From the NCBI RefSeq assembly GCF_022201045.2, contig NC_068561.1, positions 24,620,501 through 24,684,500 of the forward strand: a DNA stretch of 64,000 nt, written 5' to 3'. A program made the position numbers and the translations under genes. The notes under the pieces were generated by a model. The model was not told where the DNA came from. It saw only the letters and a program-made list of their open reading frames with translations, and did no database searches. Positions within the stretch are counted from its first letter, which is position 1; every line of letters begins with the position of its first letter. Of the stretch, positions 12,249 through 26,392 are shown in pieces. Source of the stretch: Citrus sinensis. Taxonomy: Eukaryota; Streptophyta; Magnoliopsida; Sapindales; Rutaceae.

Positions 12249-12861
12249 GGAATTAATAACTTTTGGGCCCGTTTCCTTTGGCCCATTTTCTAATGAAAGG
12301 ATTATAAAGTGTATCAGACCAATAATCTATCTCCTTTAAGGAAAAAAACGTTAATAATCTACAAAAATAATTTATTAAACCGAATTTTTTAAAACGAGAA
12401 AATTTCTCAAAATCTTTTTATTAATGTCGCTACAAATTCTTTTTGAAGAAAAATGGATGATTGATGACAGCTGTCATGTTGAATTTAGCCAAATACGCAT
12501 GTAATAATGAAAGTGGACAAGGAATTATTATTTTACTAAATTGAAATTGGCATGATTCGTGATTGCTTTTAAGAATAATGAAAATAGTCCAAACTATTTT
12601 ATTGACTAATTTATCCGAAAATAATCAACTGATAAAAAATCATTTTACTTTTTGAATATTTTTTGGTAGAAAAATAACATTTTTATGTGTGTATACATTG
12701 TACAATTGTACTGATTAAAATAAGTCGATGTAAACATATAAATGGAAATTAATTAATTGATTGTGCTTATTTTCCAGGCTATCGAATATCGATCTGTTTA
12801 GTAAAGCTAAGAGAAAAGAAACGAATAGACCGGTAGCGTCGGGTGTGTTAAATCCTCGGAA

Positions 12862-12900
12862 ATGGCACAAAACTCAACGGCGATTTCGCCACGTTCTTAA
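12862..12900 (+). other. Possible uORF in Furry-gene leader (12 codons)
   Basis: An ATG opens a 12-codon reading frame ending in TAA, about 155 bp upstream of the main start codon. It matters only if the transcript starts upstream of it, which the sequence does not show. The stop is soon followed by CAG-GTTTTT, a possible leader-intron donor. Confidence 0.3.
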
Positions 12901-13054
12901 TTTCAGGTTTTTTTTTTAAATCATTGCATTAATTTTCCTACCGAAAAAATCCTAAACTTCTAGATTTTTAGATTTTTGCTACTAAATTTCTCACCTTGTT
13001 TTTTTGTTTTTTCAAATGGACTAAAGTGTGGAGTGTGGAAGTGAAATTAAGCAA

Positions 13055-16000
13055 ATGAAGGCGGGAAGTGCTGCGAAATTGATTGTAGATGCGCTGCTCC
13101 AGCGGTTTCTCCCGCTTGCACGACGCCGTATTGAAACGGCGCAGGCTCAGGTTACATTTTGTTTATTTAGTCCATACATGTTCGCTTTTCTAAAATAACT
13201 CATTGCTGAATTGAAATTTTGAAGATTTTGGGTTCAGTGAAACTGCTTTATTAGTTTAAAGCTGAATGTAGCTTATTTAAATGCAAATTATATAAGTTTA
13301 ATTAGGGAATGTAAATTATATGATTTGTTGGTTCTCAGGTGGTGGGTTTTTTAGTTTCTGCAGGAGAACCTTTGAGGTGCTGATTTTTTTTTTTTTTTCC
13401 TATCTGAATGGGGTTAGTGCTGCTAGAATAAATTCTACTTAGGTCTGGGAGTTGGGAGTTTCTTCACTCAATAAAAAAAAAAAAAAAGAAATCTTTCATC
13501 ATGGCAATTTGAGGCTTTAATCAATAAAGGGTAGAAGTTTCAAAGGATGATTCTTGGTATCCCTTTCTGGCTCTTCTTGTAAGAGAGTGAAAATTGAGCA
13601 CTTTAAAGGGATTTGGGTCACATTGGTGGTTGAGAGGGTAGATTAAGTGGTGAGTTACGATTATTTCTTATGTTAGGTAATTGAGAAGTTTCTTATCATG
13701 TGCTCTTGTTGGTTGATAGGACTTTTCTGGACTTCTTATGACTAACCATACTCACTCGAGCCTTTGATAGTTTCATGAAATTTTGATTCTTGTCTTTATG
13801 ATTTGTTGATTATACGGTCAAGAAAATCCTGTTCTTCATAGCTATGGATTCATGTGTAAATCGTTCCAGCTTACTATCACCAACACATCTCTTGGAACAT
13901 TTTACATGCACAATTGGTTGTTTGCTAACTATTATGTGGTCATATTTTAATTTAGGTTGATGCTCATCCCATGTTTTTTAATCTTCTTTATATGGTTAAT
14001 TTGCAGGATGGACAGTACCTTCGACCATCAGACCCTGCTTATGAGCAAGTATTAGATTCCCTTGCCATGGTTGCACGACATACACCCGTCCCTCTTTTGG
14101 AAGCTCTTCTTAGATGGAGAGAAAGGTGGGCGATTCCCCACCTGGCCTGCTGAATTTGTTCTCCTATTTTTGTCGTGATTTAGATTGATATACTTTTACG
14201 AAATCAAACCCCTTCCTACCTGTATCACTTGTGTACATGTTATTTGGTGAATGCTTTTTGTTGGATACCCTTAATACGGACTGAAAATAGTAAACTTCCA
14301 GATAATGTGCTACGCTATATTGCTTTTTGATCACTGTTGAGATATATAAATATATTGTGGATTTGTTCTTCTGAATCAATCAATTTGCAACTTCAATGCA
14401 TGTCCAGTGGTTTGCGGTCGCAGTTGTACTACGCCTTCTGTACGTGTTATGAATGTAGTAGATAAAGATAATGACTAACTAATATCAAAGCACTGCTCTT
14501 TTTTTTTTATGGGGTTATTGTTGGTTATATTTTCTATAACCTTTTTCTTTTTGTGATGTTTTTAGCAGTGAATCTCCAAAAGGCGCAAATGACGCATCTA
14601 CATTCCAAAGAAAGGTTCACTTTATGATTTCTTCTTTTTCTTTTCTTTTTTTCTTTTTTTCTTTTTTCCCAGAGTGCAGTATGGCTGCTTTTGGTTGCTT
14701 TGTGGGTTCTGTTCCACTATGTAATTCTTATATTCTCTGGAAACTTATTTTTCTTTATCAGGACTACTCTGCCTATGTTTGGTTGAATGAAATGGTAGGA
14801 GAGGAGAGGAATGGAAAGGAAAGAGAGGGAGAAAAAATGAGTAAAAAGGGTGGGGGGTCAATCTTATTTTCATTGTTTGGTTGGACACGAAATTCATCTT
14901 TCTCCATCTTGTTTCTTTCCCCTCTCCTCATTGCCTCTCCTCTCCTCTCCTTTTATTTCTTCAAACCTAACATGCCAAATAGAAAAATATCGCACTTGTA
15001 AACCATTTTTTTTTTAATGCAAAAAGTTATAGTCTTGTCAAAGAAATGCCTAACCAATTGTGTCTTTAATAATATGTTTATATGGGCTTCAGCTTGCTGT
15101 GGAGTGCATATTTTGCTCTGCATGTATTCGCTTTGTGGAATGCTGTCCTCAGGAGGGGCTTACAGGTTTCTTTATTACATGTTATGCAGCATTTTGTCTG
15201 AATCTGTGGTTATTGCAGTAAAATGAAATGGCTTGTTGTCATTGCAGAGAAGCTTTGGTCTGGGCTTGAAAGTTTTGTTTTTGATTGGCTGATCAATGCC
15301 GACCGGTAAGACTGCAATATTATGACATTCAAATGCATTTTTTTTTAACTCTGGTTTTGTGCTATTCTTGACCTTAGTTTTTTATATATGAAATAAGCAA
15401 AACTTGTGTCGTACTATATTTCTGATTTAGCTTACTACTGTCAATTTTTGTAGTTTCAATTGATTGTTAAGACCAGTCCTCTTTTTCCCCTTGGGGTTAT
15501 GAAATTTAGCTTGCAAATTCTGGCCTTCGTATTTCTGGGCCTCTGTTTGTTTGAACCTCAGCATAACATTCAACATGGGAGACTGATGATTTTCTTGGGA
15601 TAAATGTTGGGATGAATTTAATATATTTTTGATGCAGGGTTGTCAGCCAGGTTGAATATCCGTCATTGGTTGATTTGCGGGGCCTCCTCTTGGACTTAGT
15701 TGCTCAGCTATTAGGTGCCTTATCTCGAATCAGGTACTTGAAAAGTATCTTTCCTTATGAAATTATACATTTTTGTGATTTGTGTTGGTGTCTCAAATTT
15801 CTACTTTTCTGACTAGGGTTTGTGATTTGTGTTGGTGTCTCAAATTTCTACTTTTCTGACTAGGGTTTGTGATTTGTGTTGGTGTCTTAGATTTCTACTT
15901 TTCTGACTAGGGTTCGATATCTTGTCTCAGTTTGTTGTATTTTTTAGTGGAATATGTGTTGCTATTTCTTGTTGTATTTTTTAGTGGAATATGTGTTGCT

Positions 16001-19000
16001 ATTTCAACAGTCAAATTCAGCTTATAAATAATGCAGTTTACTGGTTAGAGGAAGTATTTTCTGTAATTGTGATCTCTTTTATGCATTTAACTGGATAACG
16101 GTTCTAAGTTATGGCTAGAAATAAATACAGGAATTGGAATTTATTTTTTGTGCTGTGCTTCTGGAACAAACTATTTAATGTTTTGCACTTTCCCTTTTCT
16201 TCTGCAGGTTTAGTTCTGTAACTGAGCGTTTTTTTATGGAACTCAATACTCGTCGGATTGATACTAGTGTTGCCCGAAGTGAAACTCTTAGTATCATTAA
16301 TGGCATGCGCTACCTGAAACTCGGGGTAAGCATTTAATTATGTCCTTCCAGAAAATATTAGTGAAAATACAAGAATATAACGATATATTAATTACCAGGT
16401 TAAGACTGAGGGTGGACTGAATGCATCAGCCTCCTTTGTGGCAAAAGCAAACCCTCTTAACCGTACCGCACATAAACGCAAAAGTGAGCTTCACCATGCA
16501 CTATGCAATATGCTGTCAAACATCCTAGCGCCACTTGCTGACGGTGGTAAAAGCCAGTGGCCTCCTGTAGGTGTAGAGCCTGCACTTACTCTATGGTATG
16601 AAGCTGTTGGCCGAATAAGAGTGCAGCTCATGCATTGGATGGACAAACAGAGCAAACATATAGCAGTAAGTGGATCTCTGATGATCTTTCTTTTTCTTCC
16701 GTGATCAATTTCGTGGTTGTTCTGTTTTCTGAGAAATAAAGTTTCTTTTATTCTAATATTCAAACTATGCAAATGGTACTTTTATGCTTTATCTTGAATT
16801 TTTTGCAAGCAGAGATTTCTGTTTATTTGAAACCTTTTCCTCATTACCTTGTATTTCCATTGTGTGGCTCTTAATTTGGATCCCTAAACTTCCTACTGAA
16901 CCTGTATAACTTAGATCTTAAGGTGTTGATGTTGGGACTTTTCACTGAATTTTTAGTTGGGAACAACTCTTCTGGTGCAACTTGTAGCCAAATCATATCA
17001 TAAACGTAATAGTTTAATTAATCATTTTCACACCTTAGGATTAATATTTTTCTTTTTAATTAATAGGAAACTTACTCATCTTAGGAGTACTAATACTTCT
17101 GAACTTTATGATTGTTCTGAGAAGTGTGTGGTCATACATTGTGTGTTTTTTGTATCTTGTGTAGATGCACTAATTCACTGAGGAAACATCTCTTCATGCT
17201 TAAGCATGATCTCTAAAATGATTGGACTTGAACTTTTCCTTGTCAATAATTAATAATTGTTTTTAAGTTTACACGCTTCGTTTATAGTTTTTATTTTTGC
17301 TAGATAAGAATGAATTGGAGATTATTCATTGGATATTTACCCATCGCTTGGTCTGTGTAGCCACAACCTAGCCTTTGCGTATGTTTTTATTTATCCTCTC
17401 ATTGTCAGTTTTTTGTGCTAGGTTGGCTACCCGTTGGTCACTCTTCTTTTATGTCTTGGTGATCCTCAAGTATTCCACAACAACTTAAGTCCTCACATGG
17501 AGCAACTCTACAAGCTTTTAAGAGTGAGTTTCATTTTATTTAATGCTTAGACTTGGCAGTGGGAAAGCACATTGTTCATTGAGGGGACAGAGACATATCT
17601 AGGTGCTATTTTCCAAGTGGTTTATGACTGCATTTGGTTTGTTGTGCAGGAAAAAAACCATCGTTTTATGGCCCTCGACTGCCTTCATCGAGTTTTGAGG
17701 TTTTACTTGAGTGTTCATGCAGCAAATCAGGCTCCAAATCGTATATGGGACTACCTAGACAGTGTGACCTCTCAACTTTTAACAGTTTTGAGAAAAGGAA
17801 TGCTTACTCAGGATGTGCAACATGATAAACTAGTTGAATTCTGTGTGACTATAGCAGAACATAACCTTGATTTTGCCATGAACCATATGATACTAGAATT
17901 GCTGAAGCAAGATAGTTCAAGTGAAGCGAAGGTTATTGGTCTCCGTGCTTTACTTGCTATTGTTATGTCACCTACAAGCCAGCATGTTGGTTTGGAAATA
18001 TTTACAGGTAACTGTCAGTGGTCATATAGTCTGAATTGTTGATATGTGGTTATCTTTTTATAACCATACATCATTGATTTTGATGCTTAAGCAGGTCATG
18101 ATATCGGCCACTACATACCGAAAGTTAAGGCTGCAATTGAGTCAATTTTAAGATCTTGTCACAGGACCTATAGTCAGGCTCTTTTAACATCTTCAAGGAC
18201 CACCATAGGTAATTTCCTCTTTAAAATTTTGTGAATTGTTGAATTAGTATATGAAAGAAGCTTAATATTTGGTATTTTTATTTTCTTTTTCAAAATTTCC
18301 AAGTAATAACCCTGGTAGCTGGGTACGCGAAGTCACAAAAATAAAGCAAGCCTTGTTTTCTCCAATTTATTGTCAAATTCTCTTGTTATTTGATTGAAGA
18401 CAATGTTTTAATGGATAAGTAAAAACATGAATGTGAATGTTTATAACTGTTTTCCATAACTGTATGAAGTAATCCATTTATCTGGTGACTTATCATAATT
18501 TATTTGTTTCATTGGTTATGTGTGTATAACTCAAAATTGAACCAATGACAGTTGTCGATGAACCAAACTTGAACCTTAACTGAAGTAGGTTAGCTTTTTA
18601 GCTTTAGCAAGCAAAAACATGCTGGTAACTAATAAATTAATGATTACATTAGATAACACTTTTCTGTTAGTGAAGTTATATTTACCGTAGTATTTGGAGT
18701 CCCATTTTAATATATTGCAGTGTCAAAAACTTGAATATTAAGTAAGTAAAGGAATCTAATTACAGAGTTGAAAATTTATTCAGGAAGTCTTAATTTCTGT
18801 ATTAATTGGATTGTCTTTGCTAAAATTGCATGAAATTTACGCTTTTGTTCTGTACCATTATATACCATATTGTTTAAATTCATTTATTGATTTTTTCTTC
18901 TTTAGATGCTGTAACCAAGGAAAAGTCTCAAGGATATCTCTTCCGGTCGGTGCTGAAATGCATACCCTACCTGATAGAAGAAGTTGGCCGAAGTGATAAA

Positions 19001-22000
19001 ATTACTGAAATAATACCCCAACATGGCATAAGTATTGATCCTGGTGTTCGTGAGGAAGCAGTGCAGGTACTGAACCGGATTGTAAGATACCTTCCCTATC
19101 GTCGCTTTGCAGTTATGAGGGGGATGGCCAGCTTCATCCTACGGCTTCCTGATGAATATCCTCTTCTCATTCAAACATCATTGGGACGCTTGTTGGAACT
19201 CATGCGTTTTTGGAGAGCTTGTCTAATTGATGATAAGCTAGAAACTAATGCTGCAGATGATAAGCGTGCTGGGCAGAAAAATGAGGGATTTAAGAAGCCT
19301 TCTTTCCATCCAGAACAAGTAATTGAATTCCGCGCTTCAGAGATTGATGCAGTTGGTCTCATATTCCTTAGCTCTGTGGACAGTCAGATTCGGCATACAG
19401 CATTGGAGCTTCTGCGCTGTGTACGAGCCTTGAGGAATGATATACGAGACCTTACAATTCGTGACCAGTCTGATCACAATATAAGAACTGAAGCTGAACC
19501 TATATATATAATCGATGTTCTAGAAGAGCATGGGGTGGGATATATTAACTGTATAATTTAGGACTTATTTTCCTTCTTGTGTTATTTTATCTTTTAAGCA
19601 ATCTCATGATTCTTGATTTGCTGCCATGTGTCCTTAAATCTTTAAAATTTTCAGGATGACATTGTTCAAAGCTGCTACTGGGATTCCGGACGCCTATTTG
19701 ATTTGAGACGAGAAACCGATGCTATTCCTCCTGAAGTGACTCTTCAGTCTATAATATTTGAGAGTCCTGATAAGAATAGGTGGGCTCGATGCCTTAGCGA
19801 TCTTGTCAAATATGCTGCTGAACTGTGCCCAAGATCTGTACAGGAAGCAAAGTAAGTAATTTTTTTCCCTTTATTCTATGATTTTATTGTCTTCCTGGTT
19901 TTTGTGCTCAAATATTATTGCGGGTTCTTCTGTAAGACAATTAAGTAATGTAGCTTGCTAGATATTGGACTCGTTGCTTCTTATTCATCTTTTTTTTTTT
20001 TTAATTTAAAGCTAACAAGTTCACTAACAATTTAGCGTGTAACAGAGATCTATTTTAGAAATCACCAGTTGATAAATTACCACAAACTTATTATTGTTCT
20101 GCCTCTAGCAATATTTTTGAAGTTTATGATTAAATTTTCATTATAATAAATTTCATAAACGATTAAGTTCCTAGATCTCAATTTGATTGAAGATTAATTG
20201 CAGGTTAGAGGTTGTGCATCGACTTGCTCATATCACACCTGTTGAGTTAGGTGGAAAGGCTCCTACTTCTCAAGATGCAGACAACAAACTGGACCAGTGG
20301 CTCTTGTATGCAATGTTTGTGTGTTCATGTCCTCCGGATACTAGAGATGCTGGAAGCATAGCAGCAACCAAAGATCTTTACCATTTTATTTTCCCCTCTC
20401 TTAAATCTGGTTCTGAAGCACATATTGTAAGTACATGTTAAAATTAGTCTTTCTGGTTCATTAAATTAAATAATTGTTAATTCAACTTCCTAATATAATG
20501 TGACAACCTCTTATGTCTATTCATTTTTGTATATACTTCCACATGTAATCCTGATTGGAAGCACTATTGGAATGTATATAGTCATCCATGATTTCATATG
20601 GTTGTAGGATGTTGGTATCAATCTGAGTTGAAAATCATCTTTCTAATTTGAGTCTATTTCTGTTCATGCTACTGTATTGCTTCTCCTCGAACATGTAAAA
20701 TATTTTCCCATTAATTGCTTATCTATTTGAATTAATGTGTTGGTTGGGCAAACTGTGGTAACCCCATTTTAATCTATTTTCTTCATCATTTCTTTGTCAG
20801 TGGTGTTAATTAGGTATATAGATGACAAAGTTGAGTTTTACTGCAATTTCAGCTGCTTCAAAATCATTGCGATCTTTTCTTGCAAAGATTGCATGCATTT
20901 CTTACTTGGAGTCAACTGTAATTAAAGAATTTATTTTTAACTTTTTCTGTGACCCATCTAGATCTGTTGTAGTGCATTAATTGCTCTTACCCCTGTGATT
21001 TAGCATGCAGCCACTATGGCTCTTGGCCACTCACATCTTGAAGCGTGCGAAATAATGTTTAGCGAGCTGACATCTTTCATTGATGAGGTTTCTTCAGAGA
21101 CTGAGTTCAAACCAAAGTGGAAGGTATGTTGTATAATCATTTGGTTGATCTCTTCTGTTTTTATTATTTTCATTTGCAGTTTCAGGAAGCTTAAAGTAAT
21201 CAAACTAGAGGTGCATTAGTAATTTCAAAGACAATTTTTTTGATGAAATACAAAAAATACAGCCAGGTGAATCGCAGTCTACCATAAAGACATGAAACCC
21301 CGCAGGTGTAACAGGTCAAAAAAAGCTATAAGAAAATAGCATCCTATTTTCTTTTCATATCTTTATAGCCGTAGCCCATAAAGAAGTTAATAAATTTCCT
21401 CTTGTGACAGGCTGAAAGAATGGACTTCATGCTGCTGACCCAAAATAATTGCTAGTAAACACTGCTAAAATAGTACAAAACAAATGTTCCTGTAAATTAC
21501 TCATGGTGACACATTGGAATATTAAGCAATAAAGTGCTAAAGGGCATCGGATGTTATATGTAAACAATATAGTGGACTGTCAATCACTTGCGTGGTTGAG
21601 TGACATTCTATGGATCACAGCTGACAATTTTTGGTCAATTATGGGATTTCTTATGCACAGTTGTGTAATGCCCCACGTCACACATATTTTATCCACATTA
21701 TGTGTCTGAACTTCTCATAACCATCTATTCGCAACCCTTATTTCTTTCCCAAGTGCTGGTTCAGTCTCATTTCTTTCGCGACTGGTGTTCATTTAATTAG
21801 CTCATTCACATACAATCTTAATTATTGCTTGGTCTCATAGTGGGTGGAAGCTTCTGACTTTTTATGACACCAACAATTTGCTGGATTATGTAATATGTTA
21901 AAACTAGTTCTCCTGCTAACCAAACATCTAAGCTTACATTGAAAGTAATTTAATAAAAGACTAAATTGTTCTGTTCTTTCTTTTTTCTCCCATAGATTCT

Positions 22001-25000
22001 TACTTTATATCTCACTCCTGTAGATGCAGAGTCAAAAACTTCGTCGTGAGGAACTTCGTGTGCACATTGCAAATATTTATCGCACTGTTGCTGAAAATAT
22101 ATGGCCTGGCTTGTTGAGCCGTAAACCGGTATTCCGTCTCCATTATCTGAAGTTCATTGATGATACAACCAGACATATCTTGACAGCATCTGCTGAGAGC
22201 TTCCATGAAACACAGCCTCTTCGCTATGCACTTGCTTCTGTTTTAAGATCTCTAGCTCCTGAATTTGTTGATTCCAAATCAGAGAAATTTGACATCAGAA
22301 CTAGAAAGAAATTGTTTGATCTTCTTCTTTCCTGGAGTGATGATACAGGCAGCACATGGGGACAGGATGGTGTTAATGATTATCGACGTGAAGTTGAACG
22401 TTATAAGGCTTCACAGCACACCCGATCTAAAGATTCTGTAGACAAAATTTCATTTGACAAAGAATTGAGTGAGCAAGTTGAGGCAATCCAGTGGGCTTCT
22501 ATGAATGCTATGGCTTCTCTTTTATATGGACCTTGCTTTGATGACAATGCGAGAAAAATGAGTGGCCGGGTAATATCTTGGATAAATAGTTTGTTCATTG
22601 AGCCTGCACCTAGGGCTCCATTTGGTTACTCGCCAGCCGATCCAAGAACTCCATCTTATTCCAAACATGCAGGAGAAGGTGGACGTGGAGCTGCTAGTCG
22701 AGATAGGCATAGGGGTGGCCATCATCGTGTTGCTCTAGCAAAGTTGGCTTTGAAGAATCTTCTTCTTACAAACTTGGACCTGTTTCCTGCTTGCATTGAT
22801 CAGGTAATATTAATATCCAGTGGTATGCACCAAAACCCACGAGGTAAAAATATAAGAGAGTGATGGCATATGAAGTTGATGAGTGATGAATGGATATATC
22901 ATATTCCCATGATCTTGAATTAAAACAATAATCATCGAAGCCTCCCGTTGGAGGTTATAAATAATTGTTTAAGTACATAAAGCTCTTTGCAACACCTCAA
23001 ACAAAATGAGTGCTACCTTTTGATGCTTAAATGCATTTTCTGTTTATGCTAGTCTGCTTCTCTGACAAATTAAACCTCTCTGAGATTGACTCAAATTGAT
23101 CACCGCTCTCGTAACTGCCTCTTGTTTCATGATTTTCAGTGCTGCCTTCTCTCCTTGTTCTTTTGTGAATTAAGTTTATATAGATCATAATTCCAAGATG
23201 ATCACCGCTCCCCTAACCACCTTTGGTTTCATGATTTTAGTGCTGCCTTCTTTCCTTTTTATAATTGTTGCCTTCTTTCCTTTTTATAATTAATGATATC
23301 ATCCATAAGTGGGACTAATTAACAGTTTTTATCAGTGCTACTACTCTGATGCCGCCATAGCTGATGGTTACTTCAGTGTGCTGGCTGAAGTCTACATGCG
23401 CCAAGAGATACCAAAATGTGAAATCCAAAGGCTCCTTAGCCTGATTCTCTACAAAGTGGTTGACCCATCTAGACAAATACGAGATGATGCCCTTCAGATG
23501 CTTGAGACACTTTCTGTCCGTGAGTGGGCTGAGGATGGCATTGAGGGCCCAGGAAGTTATCGAGCTGCAGTTGTTGGCAATCTCCCTGATTCTTACCAAC
23601 AATTCCAATACAAGCTCTCATGCAAACTTGCTAAAGATCATCCTGAATTGAGCCAGCTTCTATGCGAGGAGATCATGCAGAGGCAACTAGATGCTGTTGA
23701 CATAATTGCTCAGCATCAGGTCTTGACCTGCATGGCTCCATGGATTGAGAACCTCAATTTTTGGAAACTCAAGGACTCGGGTTGGAGTGAAAGATTATTG
23801 AAAAGCCTTTACTATGTGACATGGCGTCATGGAGATCAGTTCCCTGATGAAATAGAGAAACTTTGGAGCACAATTGCTAGCAAGCCCAGGAATATTAGCC
23901 CGGTTGTTGATTTTTTGATAACAAAAGGGATAGAAGATTGTGATTCAAATGCATCTGCTGAAATAAGTGGTGCATTTGCTACATATTTCTCAGTTGCAAA
24001 GCGGGTGAGTTTATATCTAGCTCGGATTTGTCCACAGCGCACAATTGATCATCTGGTTTACCAACTGGCTCAGCGGATGCTAGAAGATAGTGTTGAACCA
24101 CTCAGGCCGACTGCAACCAAGGCAGATGCCAAAGGAAATTTTGTGTTGGAATTCTCTCAGGGACCTGCAGCGGCTCAAATTGCATCAGTTGTGGACAGCC
24201 AGCCTCATATGTCTCCATTACTTGTCAGGGGTTCCCTTGATGGTCCACTTAGGAATACTAGTGGAAGTCTGAGCTGGCGAACAGCAGGTGTGACAGGACG
24301 AAGTGTCTCAGGTCCACTTAGCCCAATGCCTCCTGAGTTGAATGTTGTCCCAGTAACTGCAGGCAGGTCAGGCCAACTGCTTCCAGCATTAGTAAACATG
24401 TCAGGGCCTTTAATGGGGGTCAGAAGCTCAACAGGAAGCTTGCGTAGCCGTCACGTTTCTCGGGACAGTGGAGACTATCTAATTGACACTCCAAATTCTG
24501 GTGAAGAGGGGCTGCATTCTGGGGTTGGTATGCATGGAATTAATGCTAAAGAGCTTCAGTCAGCCTTGCAGGGGCATCAGCAGCATTCCCTCACTCATGC
24601 AGACATAGCATTGATTCTACTTGCCGAGATTGCATATGAGAATGATGAAGATTTCCGTGAGCATTTGCCTCTACTCTTTCATGTAACTTTTGTTTCAATG
24701 GATAGTTCAGAAGATATCGTGCTAGAGCACTGCCAGCATTTGCTTGTTAATCTGTTGTACTCACTCGCTGGACGGCACTTGGAACTATATGAGGTGGAAA
24801 ATAGTGATGGTGAAAATAAGCAGCAGGTTGTCAGCCTGATCAAATATGTCCAATCAAAGCGAGGAAGCATGATGTGGGAGAATGAGGATCCGACTGTTGT
24901 GAGAACTGAGCTTCCCAGTGCAGCACTCCTGTCAGCTCTCGTCCAGAGTATGGTGGATGCTATCTTTTTCCAAGGAGATCTTCGTGAGACTTGGGGAGCT

Positions 25001-26392
25001 GAGGCACTCAAATGGGCTATGGAATGTACGTCTAGACATCTTGCCTGTCGCTCGCACCAGATATATCGTGCATTGAGGCCTAGTGTCACAAGTGACACGT
25101 GTGTTTTGCTCCTCCGTTGCCTTCATAGATGCCTTGGAAATCCAATACCTCCAGTTTTGGGGTTCATTATGGAAATATTGATGACATTGCAAGTAATGGT
25201 AGAGAATATGGAGCCAGAAAAGGTGATACTCTATCCCCAACTTTTTTGGGGATGCGTAGCCATGATGCATACAGATTTCGTTCATGTCTACTGCCAGGTC
25301 CTTGAGCTCTTCTCACGTGTGATTGACCGTTTATCATTCCGGGACAGGACCACAGAAAATGTGCTGCTTTCAAGCATGCCTCGAGATGAGCTTGATACAG
25401 ATGGTGATACTGGTGACTTTCAGCGGACTGAATCTAGGGGCTATGAATTGCCACCAACCAGTGGTACTCTTCCTAAATTTGAAGGAGTGCAGCCTCTTGT
25501 GCTTAAAGGACTAATGTCAACTGTTAGTCATGGTGTGTCTATTGAGGTCCTCTCACAGATTACAGTGCACTCATGTGACTCTATTTTTGGGGATGCAGAG
25601 ACCAGACTCCTTATGCACATCACAGGATTACTTCCCTGGCTTTGCTTGCAGCTGGGCAAGGATGCTGTAGTAGGGCCTGCTTCACCTCTCCAACAGCAGT
25701 ATCAAAAAGCTTGCTCTGTGGCATCGAACATTGCATTATGGTGTCGAGCAAAATCATTGGATGAATTAGGTACCGTATTTGTAGCTTATTCTCGAGGTGA
25801 GATCAAAAGCATTGATAATCTGCTTGCTTGTGTCTCACCACTCTTATGCAATGAATGGTTCCCGAAGCATTCTGCTCTGGCTTTTGGGCACTTGCTACGG
25901 CTTCTGGAGAAAGGACCAGTGGAGTATCAACGCGTGATTTTGCTCATGCTTAAGGCATTGCTGCAACATACCCCCATGGATGCTTCCCAAAGTCCACACA
26001 TGTACGCAATTGTGTCGCAGCTGGTGGAGAGCACATTGTGCTGGGAGGCACTGAGTGTCTTGGAAGCCCTTCTACAGAGCTGTAGTTCATTGACAGGTTC
26101 ACACCCACATGAGCAAGGGTTTGAGAACGGAACCGATGAGAAGATGCTGGCTCCTCAAACCTCATTTAAGGCTCGAAGTGGGCCATTGCAGTATGCAATG
26201 GGATCTGGGTTTGGAGCAGTTTCAACCCCAACGGTTCAAGGGAACTTAACTGAATCAGGGTTGTCGCCCAGGGATGTGGCTTTGCAGAACACAAGACTGA
26301 TGCTTGGGCGGGTACTTGACAACTGTGCTTTAGGAAAGAGAAGGGATTATAGAAGGTTAGTGCCTTTTGTAAGCACCATTGGTCACCTATAA
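13055..26392 (+). CDS. Furry-family protein (cell morphogenesis protein, PAG1/Tao3-like)
   Basis: Very large HEAT/ARM-repeat scaffold of 2150 aa. The family (Furry in animals, Tao3/Pag1 and Mor2 in yeasts) activates NDR/LATS-type kinases and supports polarised growth. Exons: 13055-13150, 14007-14125, 14569-14614, 15093-15165, 15248-15305, 15638-15733, 16208-16325, 16399-16665, 17422-17523, 17650-18007, 18095-18208, 18906-19534, 19655-19851, 20204-20426, 21004-21123, 22024-22803, 23336-26392. Every junction is GT-AG and the frame stays open. The start is the Met of [15 protein letters not shown], and the length fits the plant family. The N-terminal Furry homology region spans roughly residues 1-800 (e.g. 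[11 protein letters not shown]). A Ser/Gly-rich disordered stretch near 1400-1500 ([10 protein letters not shown]) lies inside the 3.06-kb last exon, ahead of the C-terminal conserved region. Introns 6 and 16 carry internal duplications. Confidence 0.95.
15772..15912. repeat. Minisatellite, 47-nt unit x 3
   Basis: Three tandem copies of a 47-nt unit beginning TTTGTGATTTGTGTTGGTGT, at 15772-15818, 15819-15865 and 15866-15912. The first two are identical; the third differs at a few bases. It lies in intron 6 of the Furry-family gene. Confidence 0.95.
15932..16005. repeat. Minisatellite, 37-nt unit x 2
   Basis: Two identical tandem copies (15932-15968 and 15969-16005) of a 37-nt unit beginning TTGTTGTATTTTTTAGTGGA. 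It starts 19 bp after the 47-nt repeat in the same intron but has an unrelated sequence. Confidence 0.95.
23098..23292. repeat. Imperfect intronic duplications in last intron of Furry gene
   Basis: A segment starting GATCACCGCTC recurs after about 100 bp (near 23098 and near 23200). Both copies run on through TTTCATGATTTT and GTGCTGCCTTC. Within the second copy the phrase TGCCTTCTTTCCTTTTTATA is itself doubled (near 23245 and 23268). All lie in the intron before the last exon; no coding effect is expected. Confidence 0.75.

Larger units (their letters stand above)
12146..13054. promoter_or_regulatory. Divergent promoter region of BLOS2 and Furry-family gene
   Basis: This 909-bp gap separates two divergently transcribed genes. 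Near BLOS2 it carries three GGCCC elements (AGGCCCAAAA near 12173, TTGGGCCCG near 12264, TGGCCCATT near 12281), resembling the site II (TGGGCC/GGCCCA) motifs common in promoters of plant housekeeping genes. A perfect 23-nt inverted repeat sits at 12226-12248. The Furry-gene leader contains a small uORF at 12862-12900. Confidence 0.55.
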
